DNA of 38,239 bases from an uncultured Prevotellaceae bacterium (GTDB lineage: Bacteria > Bacteroidota > Bacteroidia > Bacteroidales > Bacteroidaceae): the NCBI GenBank assembly GCA_902803455.1, contig CADCQC010000083.1, positions 1 through 38,239 of the forward strand, read 5' to 3'. Within the stretch, counting starts at the first letter, position 1, and each line of letters opens with the position of its first letter. The position numbers and the translations under genes are program-made. The notes beneath the pieces were generated by a model. That model saw nothing but the letters and a program-made list of their open reading frames with translations. It was not told the DNA's origin and ran no database searches. Shown piece by piece: positions 16,909-24,779 of this stretch.

Positions 16909-18435
16909 ATGATCATTAAAATCATACTTACCATCATTTTTCTGGCCGTGATGGTAGGCGTGGGTATCTATTCCCGCAAACAGGCCTCCACAGTCGACGG
17001 ATTTGTATTAGGTGGTAGAGCCGTGGGACCATGGCTCACAGCATTCGCTTATGGTACGAGTTATTTTTCAGCCGTGGTGTTTGTGGGATATGCAGGACAG
17101 TTTGGATGGAAGTATGGTCTATCCGCCTCTTGGATTGGCATCGGCAACGCCATTATCGGTTCGTTATTGGCATGGATACTGCTGGGGCGAAGGACCAAAC
17201 TCATGACCCAACATATCGAAAGCCGCACCATGCCCGACTTTTTTGGCACCCGTTATCAGAATGAGTGGTTACGGGTAGTAGCCTCCATCATCGCTTTTGT
17301 ATTTCTGATCCCTTACACAGCAGGTGTATACAAAGGAATCTCAACGCTTTTTGAGATGGGTTTTGGCATTCCTTACGAATACTGTGTTGTGATCATGGCC
17401 ATTCTTACGGCCTTATATGTCATCTTAGGCGGATACAAGGCTACTGCCATGAACGACTTCGTACAAGGTGTCATTATGCTCTTTGGCATTGTTGTGGTGA
17501 TCGTTGCAGTGCTCAATTCACAAGGAGGTTTGTCTACTGCTGTCGGTAAGTTGGCAGAGATGCCCAATGATGCTGACCCCTCTATCAATGGAGGGTTTGC
17601 CTCATGGCTGGGCCCAGACCCATGGAACCTTTTCGGTGTGGTGGTACTAACCTCACTTGGCACTTGGGGCTTACCTCAAATGGTAGGTAAATTCTACTCT
17701 ATCACCGATGAACATGCCATCCGGCGAGGCACCATCATCTCCACCTTCTTTGCGTTTGTGGTAGCAGGCGGTTGTTATTTCCTTGGCGGGTTTGGCAGGC
17801 TCTTCGGCACACCCCCTACCCTTCCCAACGGACGTCTGGACTTTGACTCCATCGTTCCTTCGATGCTGAACACCCTTCCTGATTTCATCATCGCACTCGT
17901 TGTGCTCCTTGTACTTTCCGCCTCCATGTCCACCCTGGCCTCTCTTGTGCTCACCTCGTCTTCCACTATGACACTTGACCTTATCTATCGCGACAAGAAG
18001 GCTGCGCCAGGAGAAGTCACAGAAGGTTCTATTGACGACCTGGTGGCAGAGAAGATCGAGCGCCGGAAAGTCGTGGTGATGCGTGTGCTCATCGTGTTCT
18101 TTATCGCTCTTTCACTGATGATTGCGCTCAACCCGCCTACTTTCATAGCACAGCTGATGGGTATCTCATGGGGTGCTTTGGCAGGTGCCTTCCTCGCACC
18201 ATTCATGTTAGGTTTATACTGGCGTGGAGTGACACCGGCCTCCGTCTGGGCATGTTTCATCTGGGGTGTGGGAATCACCGTCATCAACATGCTTATCGGC
18301 AATCCTATCAATCCCATCAACTGCGGTGCGATAGCCATGGTCGGAGGTTTTATTGTGGTGCCTCTGGTAAGCCTTTTCACCCCCAAACTGCCTGATCACC
18401 TGCTCAACAACATTTTCAACTGTTACAAAAAATAG
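16909..18435 (+). CDS. Sodium:solute symporter (SSS family)
   Basis: Inner-membrane Na+-coupled transporter of 508 aa with about 13 TM segments spread over the whole length. SSS-type landmarks: an N-terminal helix followed by DGFVLGGRAVGPWLTAFAYG, the TM2-3 segment FSAVVFVGYAGQFGWKYG, GGYKATAMNDFVQGVIM (the family signature region), and GTWGLPQMVGKFYS. The helix ALVVLLVLSASMSTLASLVL lies where the Ser/Thr Na+ ligands of TM8 are expected (S-x-S-x-x-S/T-L pattern). The substrate cannot be assigned; proline-, acetate- or sugar-type members look alike at this level. Closely follows the porin gene (41 nt), probably in one transcript. Confidence 0.88.
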   Translation: MIIKIILTIIFLAVMVGVGIYSRKQASTVDGFVLGGRAVGPWLTAFAYGTSYFSAVVFVGYAGQFGWKYGLSASWIGIGNAIIGSLLAWILLGRRTKLMTQHIESRTMPDFFGTRYQNEWLRVVASIIAFVFLIPYTAGVYKGISTLFEMGFGIPYEYCVVIMAILTALYVILGGYKATAMNDFVQGVIMLFGIVVVIVAVLNSQGGLSTAVGKLAEMPNDADPSINGGFASWLGPDPWNLFGVVVLTSLGTWGLPQMVGKFYSITDEHAIRRGTIISTFFAFVVAGGCYFLGGFGRLFGTPPTLPNGRLDFDSIVPSMLNTLPDFIIALVVLLVLSASMSTLASLVLTSSSTMTLDLIYRDKKAAPGEVTEGSIDDLVAEKIERRKVVVMRVLIVFFIALSLMIALNPPTFIAQLMGISWGALAGAFLAPFMLGLYWRGVTPASVWACFIWGVGITVINMLIGNPINPINCGAIAMVGGFIVVPLVSLFTPKLPDHLLNNIFNCYKK

Positions 18436-18496
18436 AACAGGTAAGACAAGCCTGAAGATGGCCATCTGAAGCATGGCGTCCTCAGCTATATTCATA

Positions 18497-18530
18497 CAGC
18501 GACGACATTCATCATCGGATGTCGCCGCTG
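18497..18530. terminator. Hairpin downstream of the symporter gene
   Basis: Arms 18497-18508 and 18519-18530 pair at 11 of 12 positions with a 10-nt loop. The single A/C mismatch on the plus strand is a U-G wobble on the minus strand. No U-tract follows on the plus strand. It may mark the 3' end of the ddh-porin-symporter transcript. Confidence 0.4.
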
Positions 18531-18663
18531 TCGTTTCATGTATCATTACCACACAAGAACCCATCGATGACGCATTTTTGAAGAAAAAAGTTGATTTCAT
18601 GATAGACGTTACTGGTTTAAACATTCTATTCTCAAAAAACAACCACAACAAAAGCATGACCAC

Positions 18664-19860
18664 ATGAAATCATTCAGATTATCCAACCAATTCTTTGTAT
18701 ACAGTCTTTTTACCGTGTGCTGCTTTGGACTGATGAATTGCCATGAGAAAAAGACAGCGGAAAAGATCTGCCAAAAACAGGCTGAAGCATCAATTCCCCC
18801 TTTCATAGAAAATCTGCTCGATTCGGCAGAATGGTATGCTGATACCATTTGTGTGGTTAATGATGAAGCCTTCTATTACGCCTTTGAGACTTCTTGCCGT
18901 ACTTTTGTGATTTTCAATAAAGAAAAACTTCTCATAGAAGATCCTACGCTATGGTATGATTCTATCTCGCCAAATGAGAAGTACAAATTTCGTGTTTACA
19001 TAGGGGAAAGGAATATGATTGTCGACTTCCAAGATCCTGCGAGTCTGAGAGAACTCTCTTCTTTTGATCATCGGATATCATCGTATACCCGATACAGGAA
19101 AGACACTATAGCCGATTTCTGCAACGCTGTGAGTTACAGTTTCTGTGTAGACTATCCCAGTAAAACAACACCTCATGAATCATCCATCAAGAAATGGCTG
19201 ACAAAAAAAGTATATGAGTCATCCATGTCGGATTACTTATTAGGAAGCGCTCTCCACCCGGAAGACTATCCACAGGACACCATCGGTAAGGAATCATTGG
19301 CCCAATTGACTGCCGATCGCTATCTCAAGACCATTCATCAGACCATGGTTTCTGAGGAGATGTTGATTTCCACCCATTTGTTTCTTGACATTTGCTTTCA
19401 AGCATGGTTTTCCACCGATAATATGGTCACCTTCCTAAAATATATGCATGAACATCAAGGAGGCGCACACGGTTATTTCACGGAAGAACTGATATCCTAT
19501 GACCCCGTCCATGAACAAGAAATCGACTGGGATTATCTCTTCAAGCCTGAATGTAAGACAGAAGTGCTCCAAGCTTTCTACAGAGCCGTCATAAAAGACC
19601 CCCATTATGGCAATTGGCATAGTCATGAGACCATGGATGATGTGATCCGTCACTTCACGCCAACAGACGATAAAGGCAATCTCACAGCAGACGCCGCTTT
19701 GCCCCAACCCGGATTAGGAGAAGAGGGTGTGGTGTTTTCTTTTCAACCATACGCCATCAGTTGTTTTGCCGCAGGAGTGTTTCATTTCACCATTCCCTAT
19801 GACACCCTCCAACCCTATCTGACAGAAAAAGCCAAATGGTGCTTGAAAAAATCTTTATAA
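18664..19860 (+). CDS. Putative lipoprotein with C-terminal DUF3298 (RsiV-like) domain
   Basis: A 398-aa exported protein. The N terminus (about 1-26) is hydrophobic and ends FGLMNCHEKK, a loose lipobox with C26 as candidate lipidated Cys. The final ~80 residues match the DUF3298 pattern: a GEEGVVFSFQPYAISCFAAG segment, then VFHFTIPYDTLQPYL, like the extracytoplasmic domain of RsiV-type proteins. The ~200 residues before it (including DYLLGSALHPEDYP, SWF-type aromatics and HLFLDICFQAWF) I do not recognise in detail. There is no adjacent sigma factor, so an anti-sigma role is not supported. It converges on the cysteine peptidase gene with only 26 nt between stops. Function unknown. Confidence 0.65.
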   Translation: MKSFRLSNQFFVYSLFTVCCFGLMNCHEKKTAEKICQKQAEASIPPFIENLLDSAEWYADTICVVNDEAFYYAFETSCRTFVIFNKEKLLIEDPTLWYDSISPNEKYKFRVYIGERNMIVDFQDPASLRELSSFDHRISSYTRYRKDTIADFCNAVSYSFCVDYPSKTTPHESSIKKWLTKKVYESSMSDYLLGSALHPEDYPQDTIGKESLAQLTADRYLKTIHQTMVSEEMLISTHLFLDICFQAWFSTDNMVTFLKYMHEHQGGAHGYFTEELISYDPVHEQEIDWDYLFKPECKTEVLQAFYRAVIKDPHYGNWHSHETMDDVIRHFTPTDDKGNLTADAALPQPGLGEEGVVFSFQPYAISCFAAGVFHFTIPYDTLQPYLTEKAKWCLKKSL

Positions 19861-19886
19861 ACAGTCGCACCACGGCTCATCCATGA

Positions 19887-21290
19887 TCACTCATCCATGA
19901 GGAAGAGCGGATCATCAGGCATCACCATCAGCGGTTTTTGCTTCTCAGCCTCTAATATTTTTTCTGACACATACTTCTTGTCTACTACCAGGCGGAACAT
20001 ATATTCACGGAACCAACTGTCGGTCATGATAGCATACCCTTTTTGTCCAGACGTTGCGCCCCAGCTGTTCTCCACTTTCCATTTCTTGGCTTTTCCATCA
20101 GCATCGAGATCAACCGCCGTAAGCGTCATGGCATGCGTTGACCCACTGTCGAAGGTCATGATACGCTGAGCCTTATCCATGGTGAATTCAGTTCCAAAAA
20201 GTGAAGAATAATCATAGTTATCAAGGTCGAGGAAACCATTTTTACGGTCAAATTGTTTACCCACATCATACGAAGAATAGAGTTTATGCCCGTCCTTAAT
20301 GGATTTAATGGCCAACTCCTCTATATCGTCCATGGGCAAATTGATGTATTTCCAATTGTGTCCATCATAAGTATGCCGGTCCCACTCTACCTCATAAGTC
20401 TTGTAATAAGGCCTTCTGGGATCATTCATCGCCATAATAAAAGTACCGTTGATAGGGCCACCCACAGTTTCCTTGTAAAAAGACATCGGTGTATATGTTT
20501 TCGGTTCCCCCACTGGTTTGCCATTTTTGTTACGGAACACATAAGAAAACTCTTTCACCGGTTCTCCCAAAGTGATCGCCAGCATCCGATAAATGGTTGC
20601 CAGCATCTCCGTTTTGCGTTCATTGATGGCCTTGGTCTTCTTCCCGTCAGCAACCATCTTACGTAGTTCCAATCCAAATTCACGCAGTTTTGAATCAATG
20701 AGTCTCGACATGCGACTTGTATTCTCTGCAGAATAAGTCTCAGGCTGCACGCTCATAGGTACCAGTCCATATTTTTCGACCAGATCTGCCACGCCACAGA
20801 AAGTGCCACCATCACTGATGGGATGGCGGAAGAAGAAAGAGACATAGGTATCCTCGATAGGTTTATTGGCCATATCGATAACCCCTTGCAACATCAGGTT
20901 GGCTTTCTCCAACTGGTCGTAGAAGAAAAGATAGTCGTGGGAAAATTCCACGCTGATCGTATCCCCATGAGCCTTAGCAAAATTAGCACGCAAGACATTG
21001 AGTCCGCTGAACATCCAGCATCGTCCGCTGCTTTTCTGATTATGAATTGACTGGCTCTTGGTTTCATGACTGAAATACGTGTCCAGTCGTGTCTGGTTAG
21101 AGAAATTTTTAGCCAGGTCATCTATCGAATTCGCTGCTATCGCGTTGAAGAGAGCCTTGTCTGCGGTTCCCCTGCTCTGCGTCTTTTCGATTTGTTTGAG
21201 CATATCGGCCGTGATTCCACCACTGGTCTTCTGCGCAAAAATAGTGACGGACATCATGGCTGCCGTCAAACAGATAAGGATGCGTTTCAT
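19887..21290 (-). CDS. Secreted C1B cysteine peptidase (aminopeptidase C / bleomycin hydrolase-like)
   Basis: Papain-fold peptidase of 467 aa. The catalytic set is visible: Q85 (oxyanion hole) and C91 in NQKSSGRCWMFSGLN, H386 in SGSTHAMTLTAVD, and N408 in KVENSWGATSGQKGY. The long insert and C-terminal region follow the bleomycin hydrolase/PepC plan rather than plain papain. Unlike classical cytoplasmic PepC, it begins with a clear signal peptide (MKRILICLTAAMMSVTIFAQ), so it should act in the periplasm or outside; such exported forms are common in Bacteroidetes, as far as I recall. The last residues are LFLMDE, unlike the usual PepC tail, so whether the C terminus blocks endopeptidase activity is unclear. 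A -7 box lies at 21316-21323 upstream. Confidence 0.88.
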   Translation of the reverse strand: MKRILICLTAAMMSVTIFAQKTSGGITADMLKQIEKTQSRGTADKALFNAIAANSIDDLAKNFSNQTRLDTYFSHETKSQSIHNQKSSGRCWMFSGLNVLRANFAKAHGDTISVEFSHDYLFFYDQLEKANLMLQGVIDMANKPIEDTYVSFFFRHPISDGGTFCGVADLVEKYGLVPMSVQPETYSAENTSRMSRLIDSKLREFGLELRKMVADGKKTKAINERKTEMLATIYRMLAITLGEPVKEFSYVFRNKNGKPVGEPKTYTPMSFYKETVGGPINGTFIMAMNDPRRPYYKTYEVEWDRHTYDGHNWKYINLPMDDIEELAIKSIKDGHKLYSSYDVGKQFDRKNGFLDLDNYDYSSLFGTEFTMDKAQRIMTFDSGSTHAMTLTAVDLDADGKAKKWKVENSWGATSGQKGYAIMTDSWFREYMFRLVVDKKYVSEKILEAEKQKPLMVMPDDPLFLMDE

Positions 21291-21315
21291 ATTGTCAATT
21301 ATTTTGGTTTTGCTG

Positions 21316-21323
21316 CAAATATA
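21316..21323 (-). promoter_or_regulatory. Bacteroidetes -7 promoter box upstream of the C1B peptidase
   Basis: On the minus strand the box reads TATATTTG, matching TAnnTTTG, 25 nt before the start codon. No TTTG sits at the expected -33 position. Confidence 0.5.
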
Positions 21324-21505
21324 CTCAATTTTTTCTTTTCATGACAGTGAAAGATATTTTTTTATAGATAATTACCATCTCAACACTCATCCCACTGTCT
21401 TTTTTCTGTAGACAATCATCATCTTCCACCATACTCCAACTCATGACATCCCAATCATATCATCCATCCCATAAGAGCAAATGAAAGACGAAATAGGAGA
21501 AAAAA

Positions 21506-21536
21506 TTTGCGCATTACCATATTTTTTGTATCTTTG
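21506..21536 (+). promoter_or_regulatory. Consensus Bacteroidetes promoter of dxs
   Basis: TTTG (21506-21509), a 19-nt spacer, then TATCTTTG (21529-21536): both the -33 and -7 elements match consensus. The expected transcription start is about 21541-21543, only a few bases before the dxs ATG at 21547. Confidence 0.85.
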
Positions 21537-21546
21537 CTTTTTGAAA

Positions 21547-23442
21547 ATGGAAAAAGACACATATCCTTTATTAAGCAAAATAGAAACTCCCGATGACCTG
21601 AGACGTCTAAAAGAGGAGCAACTGCCACAGTTATGCGCGGAATTACGCGATGACATCATACATGAGGTGGCAGTCAACCCTGGTCATTTGGCCTCAAGTC
21701 TTGGTGTGGTGGAACTGACTGTAGCGCTCCACTACGTATTCAAGACCCCTGATGACCGCATCATGTGGGATGTCGGTCATCAGGCCTACGGTCATAAGAT
21801 ACTCACAGGCCGCCGTGAGGCATTCTGCACAAACCGCAAGTTGCATGGCATACGTCCCTTTCCCAGTCCCATGGAAAGCGAGTATGACACCTTCACTTGT
21901 GGTCATGCCTCCAACTCTATCTCAGCAGCTTTCGGTATGGCTGTCGCAGCCAAGCTCTGTGGTTCGAAGCGGCATGTGGTGGCTGTCATAGGTGATGGGG
22001 CGATGAGTGGAGGCCTGGCATTTGAAGGTCTCAACAATGTTTCCTCCACCTCCAATGACATGCTCATCATTCTCAACGACAACAACATGAGCATCGACCG
22101 TTCTGTAGGTGGCATGAAGCAATATCTGGCGAAACTTAACACCAGCGAGACCTACAACAAGGTGCGCTATCGCATCGCACAATGGTTGACACGTAAGGGC
22201 CTGCTCAGCGACAACCGCCGCCATGGCATCATCCGTCTGACCAATGCCGTGAAATCAGCCATCAGCCATCAGCAGAATGTTTTTGAAGGGATGAACATCC
22301 GATATTTCGGACCTATTGACGGCCACGATGTGTTGGAACTGGTGAAAATACTACGCCAGTTGAAGAAATATAAAGGCCCCAAGATGCTCCATCTGCACAC
22401 CATCAAAGGCAAAGGTTATAAACCCGCCGAGAAAAATGCCCAAGCATGGCATGCTCCCGGAAAGTTTGATGTCGACACAGGAGAGCGTCTTGTCAGCGAT
22501 GCAACCGGTCGTCCCCCGAAATTTCAAGATGTTTTCGGCCATACGCTCCTTGAACTCGCGAAGGCCAACAAGCGCATTGTCGGCGTGACACCGGCCATGC
22601 CATCGGGCTGTTCACTCAACATCATGATGAAAGCCATGCCCAACCGTACTTTTGATGTTGGTATAGCAGAGGGGCATGCCGTTACCTTCTCTGCAGGCAT
22701 GGCAAAAGATGGTCTGTTGCCGTTCTGCAATATTTACAGTGCTTTTGCTCAACGTGCTTATGACAACATTATCCATGATGCAGCCATCCTCAATCTGCCC
22801 ATGGTCATCTGTCTTGACAGAGCAGGCCTTGTCGGACAAGACGGCCCCACTCACCATGGTGCATTTGATATAGCCGCACTGAGGGCCATACCCAACATCA
22901 CGATAGCCTCACCGATGGACGAGCATGAACTGCGTCATCTCATGTATACGGCACAACTCGACGGAAAAGGTACATTTGTCATCCGTTATCCTCGCGGTCA
23001 TGGTTCATGTCCAGACTGGCGATGCCCTATGAAAGAGGTCATTGTCGGTACGGGGCGTAAGTTACATGAGGGAACCGATGTGGCCGTCCTGAGTGTTGGT
23101 CCTATAGGCACTCATGTGACAGAAGCCATCCGGCAACTATCTTCCGAGGGGAGCCAAATATCAGTAGCTCACTACGACATGCGTTTCATCAAGCCACTTG
23201 ACGAACAACTTCTGGAAGAAGTAGCCACTCATTTCACCCATATCATCACCATCGAGGACGGTTGCATCACCGGTGGATTCGGTTCAGCAGTGATGGAGTG
23301 GATGGCCGATCACCATTACCCACTTCTTATCCAACGCCTTGGACTACCCGATACTTTCATCGAGCATGGCACCGTGGAAGAGCTTCATCAGTTGGTAGGC
23401 ATCGACGTTGCCTCAATCAAGCAAACCATTTTAAGCCTATGA
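21547..23442 (+). CDS. dxs: 1-Deoxy-D-xylulose-5-phosphate synthase
   Basis: Thiamine-diphosphate enzyme joining pyruvate and glyceraldehyde 3-phosphate in the first step of the MEP isoprenoid pathway; cytoplasmic. At 631 aa it is full length. Visible landmarks: NPGHLASSLGVVELTVALHY, WDVGHQAYGHKILTGRR, the ThDP motif GDGAMSGG...NDNNMSI, the transketolase-like middle domain (DVGIAEGHAVTFSAGMA, with the conserved Glu) and C-terminal EDGCITGGFGSAV. The frame is open upstream to an ATG at 21481, but the ATG at 21547 fits known N termini (LLSKIETPDDLRRL) and the consensus promoter lies inside the longer version. The stop overlaps the trkA start as ATGA, indicating translational coupling. Confidence 0.96.
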   Translation: MEKDTYPLLSKIETPDDLRRLKEEQLPQLCAELRDDIIHEVAVNPGHLASSLGVVELTVALHYVFKTPDDRIMWDVGHQAYGHKILTGRREAFCTNRKLHGIRPFPSPMESEYDTFTCGHASNSISAAFGMAVAAKLCGSKRHVVAVIGDGAMSGGLAFEGLNNVSSTSNDMLIILNDNNMSIDRSVGGMKQYLAKLNTSETYNKVRYRIAQWLTRKGLLSDNRRHGIIRLTNAVKSAISHQQNVFEGMNIRYFGPIDGHDVLELVKILRQLKKYKGPKMLHLHTIKGKGYKPAEKNAQAWHAPGKFDVDTGERLVSDATGRPPKFQDVFGHTLLELAKANKRIVGVTPAMPSGCSLNIMMKAMPNRTFDVGIAEGHAVTFSAGMAKDGLLPFCNIYSAFAQRAYDNIIHDAAILNLPMVICLDRAGLVGQDGPTHHGAFDIAALRAIPNITIASPMDEHELRHLMYTAQLDGKGTFVIRYPRGHGSCPDWRCPMKEVIVGTGRKLHEGTDVAVLSVGPIGTHVTEAIRQLSSEGSQISVAHYDMRFIKPLDEQLLEEVATHFTHIITIEDGCITGGFGSAVMEWMADHHYPLLIQRLGLPDTFIEHGTVEELHQLVGIDVASIKQTILSL

Positions 23443-24779
23443 AAATCATCATTGCTGGCGCCTCAGCCATCGGTTCACATCTGGCACAGTTGCTTTCACG
23501 CAGCAACCAGGACATCGTGCTCATTGACGAAGATGCCGATAAGCTCGATGACATCAGCAGTGAATATGACCTGATGACGCTTCATGGTTCAGCTACAGAG
23601 ATCAAGTCCCTCCGCCAGGCGGATGCTGATGAGGCAGACATCTTCATCGCCGTGACCCCCAATGAGCACGTCAACATCACGAGTTGTGTGATGGCTCATG
23701 CGATGGGTGCCAAGCGTACTGTAGCCCAAGTAGACAATTACGAATACATTGATTCCGACAATGAAGGGATTATCCGCCAGATGGGAATCGACACACTCAT
23801 ATATCCTGAGAAGCTAGCTGCCAGCAATATCATCAAAGGTCTCAAACTCAGTTGGGTGAGGCAGCGATGGGATGTCCACGGAGGTTCTCTCGTCATGTTG
23901 GGCATCAAATTGCGCGATACCTGTGAGATTTTGAACCAGCCGCTCCGTCTTCTCTGCGGCCCTGATGACCCCTATCATGTGGTAGCGATCAAACGAGGCA
24001 ACGAGACCATCATTCCTGGCGGAAATGATGAACTGCACGTCTATGATATTGTCTACTTCATGACCACGACCAACTATATTGCCTACATCAGAAAGATTGT
24101 CGGCAAGGAGCATTATGCCGATGTGAAGAACGTCATTATCATGGGAGGAGGCAAGACCGCCGTCCGTGCAGCCAAAGAGATGCCCTCTTTCATCAACACG
24201 AAAATCATCGAGATAAACGAGTCCCGCTGCGAATATCTCAACGAAGTGCTTGACGACACCAAAGTTATCGTGATTCACGGTGACGGGCGAGACATCTCCC
24301 TGCTGAAAGAAGAAAACATCAAGAACACCCAAGGATTTGTAGCGCTCACCGGTGACGACGAAGTGAATATCTTAGCATGTCTGACAGCCAAGAAGCTGGG
24401 TGTAAGAAAGACGATTGCCATGGTGGAAAATTCCGACTATCTGAGTATGGCAGAGAGTCTCGACATCGGTACGATCATCAACAAGAAATTGCTTGCAGCA
24501 AGCAATATCTACAAGATGATGCTCGACGCTCGCAACATCGGGTATCTGGCATCTGTAAAAGCAGACGTAGCCGAATTCATTGCCCAAGCTGGTTCGAAAG
24601 TAACCCGCAAGAAAGTATTTGAATTAGGTTTGCCCAAAGGCTGCACACTTGGTGGTCTGGTGAGAGGACATGAAGCCATGCTTATCTCCGGTGGCACCCA
24701 GATCATGCCAGGCGATAATGTGGTGGTCATCTGTTATGAAATAGATCTCAAAAAGATAGAGAAATTCTTCATCTCATAA
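23439..24779 (+). CDS. trkA: Trk system potassium uptake protein TrkA
   Basis: Peripheral, cytoplasmic gating subunit of the Trk K+ channel, binding NAD(H)/nucleotides. It has 446 aa in the full two-repeat layout: RCK_N (about 1-125), RCK_C, a second RCK_N (from about 228, VIIMGGGKTAVRAAKEM) and a second RCK_C ending ICYEIDLKKIEKFFIS. The first dinucleotide loop reads GASAIG, slightly off the usual GxGxxG. Other typical segments: VLIDEDADKLDDIS, FIAVTPNEHVNITS and FVALTGDDEVNILACLTAKKLG. An open frame upstream overlaps dxs, but the ATG at 23439 overlaps the dxs stop and begins at the expected first strand. Its TAA shares one base with the trkH start (TAATG). Confidence 0.95.
   Translation: MKIIIAGASAIGSHLAQLLSRSNQDIVLIDEDADKLDDISSEYDLMTLHGSATEIKSLRQADADEADIFIAVTPNEHVNITSCVMAHAMGAKRTVAQVDNYEYIDSDNEGIIRQMGIDTLIYPEKLAASNIIKGLKLSWVRQRWDVHGGSLVMLGIKLRDTCEILNQPLRLLCGPDDPYHVVAIKRGNETIIPGGNDELHVYDIVYFMTTTNYIAYIRKIVGKEHYADVKNVIIMGGGKTAVRAAKEMPSFINTKIIEINESRCEYLNEVLDDTKVIVIHGDGRDISLLKEENIKNTQGFVALTGDDEVNILACLTAKKLGVRKTIAMVENSDYLSMAESLDIGTIINKKLLAASNIYKMMLDARNIGYLASVKADVAEFIAQAGSKVTRKKVFELGLPKGCTLGGLVRGHEAMLISGGTQIMPGDNVVVICYEIDLKKIEKFFIS

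Noticed and set aside
19876..19900. 11-bp direct repeat (CTCATCCATGA twice) at the end of the C1B peptidase gene
   Set aside because: Very short and single; likely a local duplication at the gene end, with no sign of an insertion site.
21343..21405. Possible terminator or small RNA between the C1B peptidase and dxs
   Set aside because: A 7-bp stem with a T-run exists but the loop is over 40 nt and no plus-strand gene precedes it.
21481..21546. Upstream start for dxs
   Set aside because: The consensus promoter lies inside this stretch, and the extra residues do not resemble Dxs N termini.
23262..23438. Upstream extension of trkA into dxs
   Set aside because: It is out of frame with dxs and encodes no TrkA-like sequence; the RCK fold begins at the ATG at 23439.
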